64,000 nucleotides of DNA, taken from positions 744,001-808,000 of the forward strand of contig WJPL01000002.1 of NCBI GenBank assembly GCA_009649675.1. Direction: 5' to 3'. The notes beneath the pieces are model-generated. The model was not told where the DNA came from and searched no databases. It saw nothing but the letters and a program-made list of their open reading frames with translations. Of this stretch, positions 61,000 through 64,000 are shown piece by piece (positions within the stretch are counted from its first letter, which is position 1; every line of letters starts with the position of its first letter). The stretch is from Alphaproteobacteria bacterium HT1-32. Lineage in GTDB: Bacteria; Pseudomonadota; Alphaproteobacteria; Rhodospirillales; HT1-32. A program made the position numbers and the translations under genes.

Positions 61000-62601
61000 C
61001 TATTTGATCCGGAACCGGTTGCGCAGCGACAGCCCGAGTAAAAACACAAACACCGCCCCCAGCAAACTTTGAGCCCCGGAGAGGGTTTGAGCCATGGTCG
61101 GGAGATTTTCTGTGAAGTCAGCGAAGAACTCCTTCCGCATTCCGAAGAATCCGCCAAGGCTGGCAAGGCTGAACCCGTACATTTGCGCCGGATCAATCCC
61201 GGCTCTTCCGGCATGTTGCAGGATCAGGTGATAGACCGGGGCCAGGCCAGTCCACAATCCAAGGAGCCAGAAGACCGGTAAATGCACACTTGCACCAAAC
61301 CCGCAACTCCACTCATAGAGCGAGATAAGAAACCCGGTCGCCCCACCGACAGCCGCTCGCTTCGCCCGCAATTCCCGGCCATAGAAATCCAGTTCCGCCT
61401 CATGATCCTGAATCGCATTGGACCGCCGCCGTAGATGGCTGTAGGCATCGGCCATATCGCGGGCTGCTATCGGGTTGGAAGGTGTTTGTGGCCATTGAAC
61501 GTCATGCCAGGTGGTGCCTTCATGCAATCTGCAATCTGACAATTCAGGCACACACGTTAAGAATTTGCAGCTGTTGAAACGCGTTTCTGAACAGAATTCC
61601 CTGTTGGTGAGAAAAACTTCTGCATTAAATACAGCGTGGCTAAAGTCTGTAATTCCCCCAAACTGACAAGTCTTAGATAGACTATGACTTTTTCCTTCAA
61701 CCCGGAAAAACGTATCCCCTTGAAATATGGTCTTTCGGAAGTCGGCTAATCCTTTGAATTGAGTGTCTAGAAAAGAGGCGCCTTGCTTGAATGCTGCATG
61801 CTGGAAGATTGCGCGTGTCTCAAACGCAGCATTCTGGAAAACGGCTTGGTTCAGGAAAACGGCATCTTCAAAGACTGCGTTATACTGGAACGTGGCGTGT
61901 TGAAGGTCGGCATCCCCCTTGAACGTTGTATGTAGAAAGACTGCGTAACTCAGGAATGTAGCGTGCGCGAAGACTGCGGTTCCATTGAACGTGGCGTGTT
62001 CGAAGTCACCGTTTCCCTGAAACATGGTGCGGCGGAAGTCGAAATTCCCCTTGATCGAGACGTGGCGAAAGTCGGCGTAATTGTGAAACACGATGTGCTG
62101 GAAATAGGCGTGTTCTTGGAATGCAGAGTAGCGAAAGTCAGCGTACCAGTAGAACACGGCGTGGTGGAAGTCGGCGTACCTCTCGAATGTGGCGTTCTGG
62201 TAGTTGGCTTGTCCTCCAAACTCTGACCTGACAAAGCTCGTCCTTGCAGGAAAAATGAAATGATCAAATGAAACGGGACAGGCGAATACCGTTTCGGTGA
62301 AATCGATGTCGGTGGCTGGGTCGGGGACGGGTAATTCCCGGGATCTGAAACTAGCCCAGAGTTCCCGGCGCTGTTCCGCGCTGAAAGGCTTCAGTTCTGC
62401 TGCCGTGGCGCGTTCTTCATCGATCAGCTTTTGGCGGTCTTCATCCGACAGGGCAGCCGCCATCCAGCGGTTCCAGATATCCCGGTTTTTTGCGTGAAGG
62501 TCTTCGTCAAATTCGTCGCCCGTCTGCTCTCCGTGGTAGGTTGCGAGCACGTACCAGGGGTTTTCATTGGCGGGGCGCAATTTGATCTGATCGTCGGTCA
62601 T
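61000..62601 (-). CDS. Pentapeptide-repeat membrane protein
   Basis: 533 aa from the ATG at 62601. A soluble N-terminal region (~1-95) precedes about 25 tandem pentapeptide-like repeats (~100-385) of the pattern A-x-F-x-x, e.g. YADFRYSAFQEHAYFQHIVF, forming a right-handed beta-helix. The C-terminal ~110 residues hold two or three hydrophobic segments (HLPVFWLLGLWTGLAPVYHLIL; LLGAVFVFLLGLSL) with a pore-loop-like stretch between, similar to membrane-anchored pentapeptide/channel proteins. Upstream in-frame codons translate a palindromic repeat and are rejected. The gene sits antisense inside the nucleoside salvage operon. Function unknown. Confidence 0.82.
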   Translation of the reverse strand: MTDDQIKLRPANENPWYVLATYHGEQTGDEFDEDLHAKNRDIWNRWMAAALSDEDRQKLIDEERATAAELKPFSAEQRRELWASFRSRELPVPDPATDIDFTETVFACPVSFDHFIFPARTSFVRSEFGGQANYQNATFERYADFHHAVFYWYADFRYSAFQEHAYFQHIVFHNYADFRHVSIKGNFDFRRTMFQGNGDFEHATFNGTAVFAHATFLSYAVFLHTTFKGDADLQHATFQYNAVFEDAVFLNQAVFQNAAFETRAIFQHAAFKQGASFLDTQFKGLADFRKTIFQGDTFFRVEGKSHSLSKTCQFGGITDFSHAVFNAEVFLTNREFCSETRFNSCKFLTCVPELSDCRLHEGTTWHDVQWPQTPSNPIAARDMADAYSHLRRRSNAIQDHEAELDFYGRELRAKRAAVGGATGFLISLYEWSCGFGASVHLPVFWLLGLWTGLAPVYHLILQHAGRAGIDPAQMYGFSLASLGGFFGMRKEFFADFTENLPTMAQTLSGAQSLLGAVFVFLLGLSLRNRFRIK

Positions 62602-62752
62602 GCGGACAGTCTGGCGCGGAAAGCGGGGGCTGTCGACGGGTTCTGCAACTGATGAAGGATTTGGAGGTGCAGGTTGCTGGGTTCTTCGTCGGGCTGGGCT
62701 GCTCTTCCTGTGTCGTGTTGAATTACTGTCGTGCAGGGGGTTGAACGGGAAG

Positions 62753-62778
62753 GATCCTGAAACGAGTTCAGGATGAGG
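62753..62778 (-). repeat. REP-like palindrome, copy 3 of the same type
   Basis: ATCCTGAA (62754-62761), ACGAG, TTCAGGAT (62767-62774), GAGG. Same orientation as the copy at 60836. It lies 152 nt upstream of the pentapeptide gene start. The 468 bp between that start and deoC hold this copy, the next one, a pyrimidine-poor low-complexity stretch and the deoC leader; no gene is visible. Confidence 0.87.
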
Positions 62779-62940
62779 AGGTAAGGAAGATGAGGGAGAC
62801 AGGGTATCTGGCAGGGGTAAGGGGATGTCAGGGAAAGGATGGGGTGGTTGTTGGGTGTGGGCGTTGTGAGGAGAGGGTAGGCGGGTTTTCCGGTGTGCAG
62901 CCGGTTGGCCCTGGTCAGTGAAAACCGTCCCCAAACCATC

Positions 62941-62966
62941 CCTCATCCTGAACTTGTTTCAGGATC
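62941..62966 (+). repeat. REP-like palindrome, copy 4 of the same type
   Basis: CCTC then ATCCTGAA (62945-62952), CTTGT, TTCAGGAT (62958-62965). Opposite orientation to the copy at 62753. With the copies at 60788 and 60836 it brackets the inserted pentapeptide gene. It lies about 100 nt upstream of deoC. Confidence 0.87.
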
Positions 62967-63069
62967 ACCGCCGCTTCCGCAGGGCCGTGTTTTTGCATGA
63001 CGGCATCGCGTGAGTTCGGGGGGCGAGTGGCGTATGATGGGGCTTGTGAATTTAACGGAGGAAACAGGC

Positions 63070-63834
63070 TTGCAGGACAGATTGAAGATTACGGCAGAAC
63101 GCGCCCTGGCGGCGATGGATCTGACGTCGCTGGGGGACAGTGATGATGTGGAGATTGTCTCCGCGCTCTGTGACCGGGCGGTGACGGAAGCCGGTTCTGT
63201 GGCGGCAGTATGTGTCTGGCCGCGCTTCATCGGGCTCTGCCGGGAGAAACTAGCGGGGAAGAACATACCTGTTGCGGCGGTCGCCAATTTCCCGTTCGGC
63301 GGGGCCGATATCGGCAAGGCCGTGGCAGAGATCGAATCTGCGGTTGCAGACGGGGCGGACGAGATTGATCTGGTCTGGCCCTGGGACAAATGGGTGCAGG
63401 GTCAGCAGAAGGCAGCCCTGAAACTGCTGACGGCAGCACGGACCGCCACCGCAGACTGTACCCTGAAGGTCATTCTGGAGACCGGCTGTCTGGCTGACCC
63501 GGCGCTGATCGAAAGCGCCAGCAAGGCCGCGATTGAGGCCGGTGCCAATTTCATCAAGACCTCAACCGGCAAGGTCGATATCAATGCCACGCCGGAAGCG
63601 GCGGAAATCATGCTGAAGGCGATTGCTGAAACCGGGGCTGATTGCGGCTTCAAGGCAGCCGGCGGTATCCGGACAGTGGCCAACGCCGATATCTATTTTC
63701 AGCTGGCTGACCGCATCATGGGGCCGGACTGGGCAACACCCGCCCGTTTCCGGATCGGGGCCAGCGGCCTGCTGGATGACATCATCTCGACGCTGGACGG
63801 CACAGCCCCGTCGATTGCGGTAAAAGGATACTGA
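63070..63834 (+). CDS. deoC: Deoxyribose-phosphate aldolase
   Basis: 254-aa class I aldolase splitting 2-deoxyribose-5-phosphate into glyceraldehyde-3-phosphate and acetaldehyde. The Schiff-base lysine is in NFIKTSTGK and the partner lysine in CGFKAAGGIRT. I choose TTG at 63070: GGAGG lies 8 nt upstream and the protein then begins at QDRLKITAERAL. ATGs at 63034 and 63037 are possible but poorly spaced from a ribosome site. It precedes deoA by 3 nt. Confidence 0.9.
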   Translation: MQDRLKITAERALAAMDLTSLGDSDDVEIVSALCDRAVTEAGSVAAVCVWPRFIGLCREKLAGKNIPVAAVANFPFGGADIGKAVAEIESAVADGADEIDLVWPWDKWVQGQQKAALKLLTAARTATADCTLKVILETGCLADPALIESASKAAIEAGANFIKTSTGKVDINATPEAAEIMLKAIAETGADCGFKAAGGIRTVANADIYFQLADRIMGPDWATPARFRIGASGLLDDIISTLDGTAPSIAVKGY

Positions 63835-63837
63835 GCC

Positions 63838-64000
63838 GTGATCCCGCAGGAGCTGATACGACGCAAGCGGGATGGCGGTGTTTTGACGGCAGATGAAATC
63901 GCCGGCTTTGTAACAGGCATGACCGACGGCAGCATTGCCGAAAGTCAGGTCTCGGCCTTTGCCATGGCGGTGTTCTTTCAGGGTATGACGATGGATGAAC
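63838..64000 (+). CDS. deoA: Thymidine phosphorylase (5' part only)
   Basis: Starts with GTG 3 nt after deoC; the window ends after 54 codons. IPQELIRRKRDGGVLTADEI, followed shortly by SAFAMAVFFQGMTMDE, matches the N-terminus of DeoA (pyrimidine nucleoside phosphorylase). It converts thymidine or deoxyuridine plus phosphate to base plus deoxyribose-1-phosphate, completing pyrimidine salvage together with cdd and deoC. Confidence 0.87.
   Translation, partial: MIPQELIRRKRDGGVLTADEIAGFVTGMTDGSIAESQVSAFAMAVFFQGMTMDE

Noticed and set aside
61660-62270. Tandem DNA repeat or CRISPR-like array
   Set aside because: The periodicity is that of the pentapeptide-repeat protein (15-nt and 30-nt steps with diverged units); there are no identical repeats with unique spacers.
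62602-62946. Long N-terminal extension of the pentapeptide-repeat protein
   Set aside because: The extension is Pro/Ser-rich translation of repeat DNA (it reads PELVSGSF through a palindrome) and lacks a ribosome site; the ATG at 62601 is better.

Overview
The window is a moderately GC-rich, gene-dense bacterial chromosome segment. Its gene content points to an alphaproteobacterium, most likely a free-living, probably marine, Rhodospirillales-like heterotroph. The evidence is a fused two-subunit NAD-type formate dehydrogenase, a soxBDAG sarcosine oxidase operon, a 2-aminoethylphosphonate (AEP) uptake and catabolism locus, Rcp1-type and CHASE2-type signalling genes, and the short palindromic repeats seen between genes in many alphaproteobacteria. 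The species cannot be named from the sequence. I see no rRNA, tRNA, CRISPR array, prophage or complete insertion sequence.

Layout. 1-2149: formate dehydrogenase beta (fused NuoE/NuoF type) and the start of alpha, both on the minus strand. 2459-10382: an AEP module with ABC importer, RidA protein, LysR regulator, transaminase PhnW and phosphonoacetaldehyde dehydrogenase PhnY. 10437-12908: a minus-strand operon of HAD hydrolase, DSD1-type PLP enzyme and GntR regulator, with a palindromic operator candidate upstream. 13083-16593: a three-protein phosphorelay headed by a kinase with a THI5/NMT1-like periplasmic domain. 16824-19610: a glutamine synthetase-like ligase and an aldehyde dehydrogenase. 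19641-21271: SufS and SufU. 21370-31551: a trypsin-like protease, MATE exporter, DapA-like lyase, the remains of an SDR gene, a thioesterase, a DapC-like aminotransferase with a D-aminoacylase, a YbaN protein, a small secreted protein with glycerate kinase, and a 2OG-Fe(II) oxygenase-like protein. 31636-33981: a CoxL-like molybdenum hydroxylase large subunit without partner subunits. 34112-37126: a double periplasmic binding protein and a histidine kinase. 37157-38509: a probable selenocysteine-containing glutaredoxin-DinB fusion and MsrA. 38670-44368: small proteins, then a FecR-domain protein, an outer-membrane TPR/barrel protein and a CHASE2 adenylate cyclase. 44489-51558: an HOT-type iron dehydrogenase, a GNAT and soxBDAG. 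51712-54581: an MFS transporter and a 5'-nucleotidase. 54828-64000: a nucleoside uptake and salvage operon (BMP-type ABC importer, cdd, punA, deoC, deoA) interrupted by a pentapeptide-repeat membrane protein gene flanked by palindromic repeats.

How the genes work together. Several modules scavenge small organic N, P and C1 compounds: AEP gives phosphonoacetaldehyde and then phosphonoacetate, sarcosine gives glycine plus a C1 unit, formate gives CO2 plus NADH, and nucleosides give bases plus pentose or deoxyribose phosphates. The secreted 5'-nucleotidase is divergent from the nucleoside importer, so extracellular nucleotide dephosphorylation and nucleoside import probably cooperate.

The most notable observation is at 37157-37915. 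A gene with a strong ribosome binding site has an in-frame TGA exactly where the first cysteine of a glutaredoxin-like CxxC should be (UxxC), with a stem-loop starting 11 nt after the TGA. This fits an unannotated selenoprotein, which standard gene calling would truncate to a later ATG, losing its active site.
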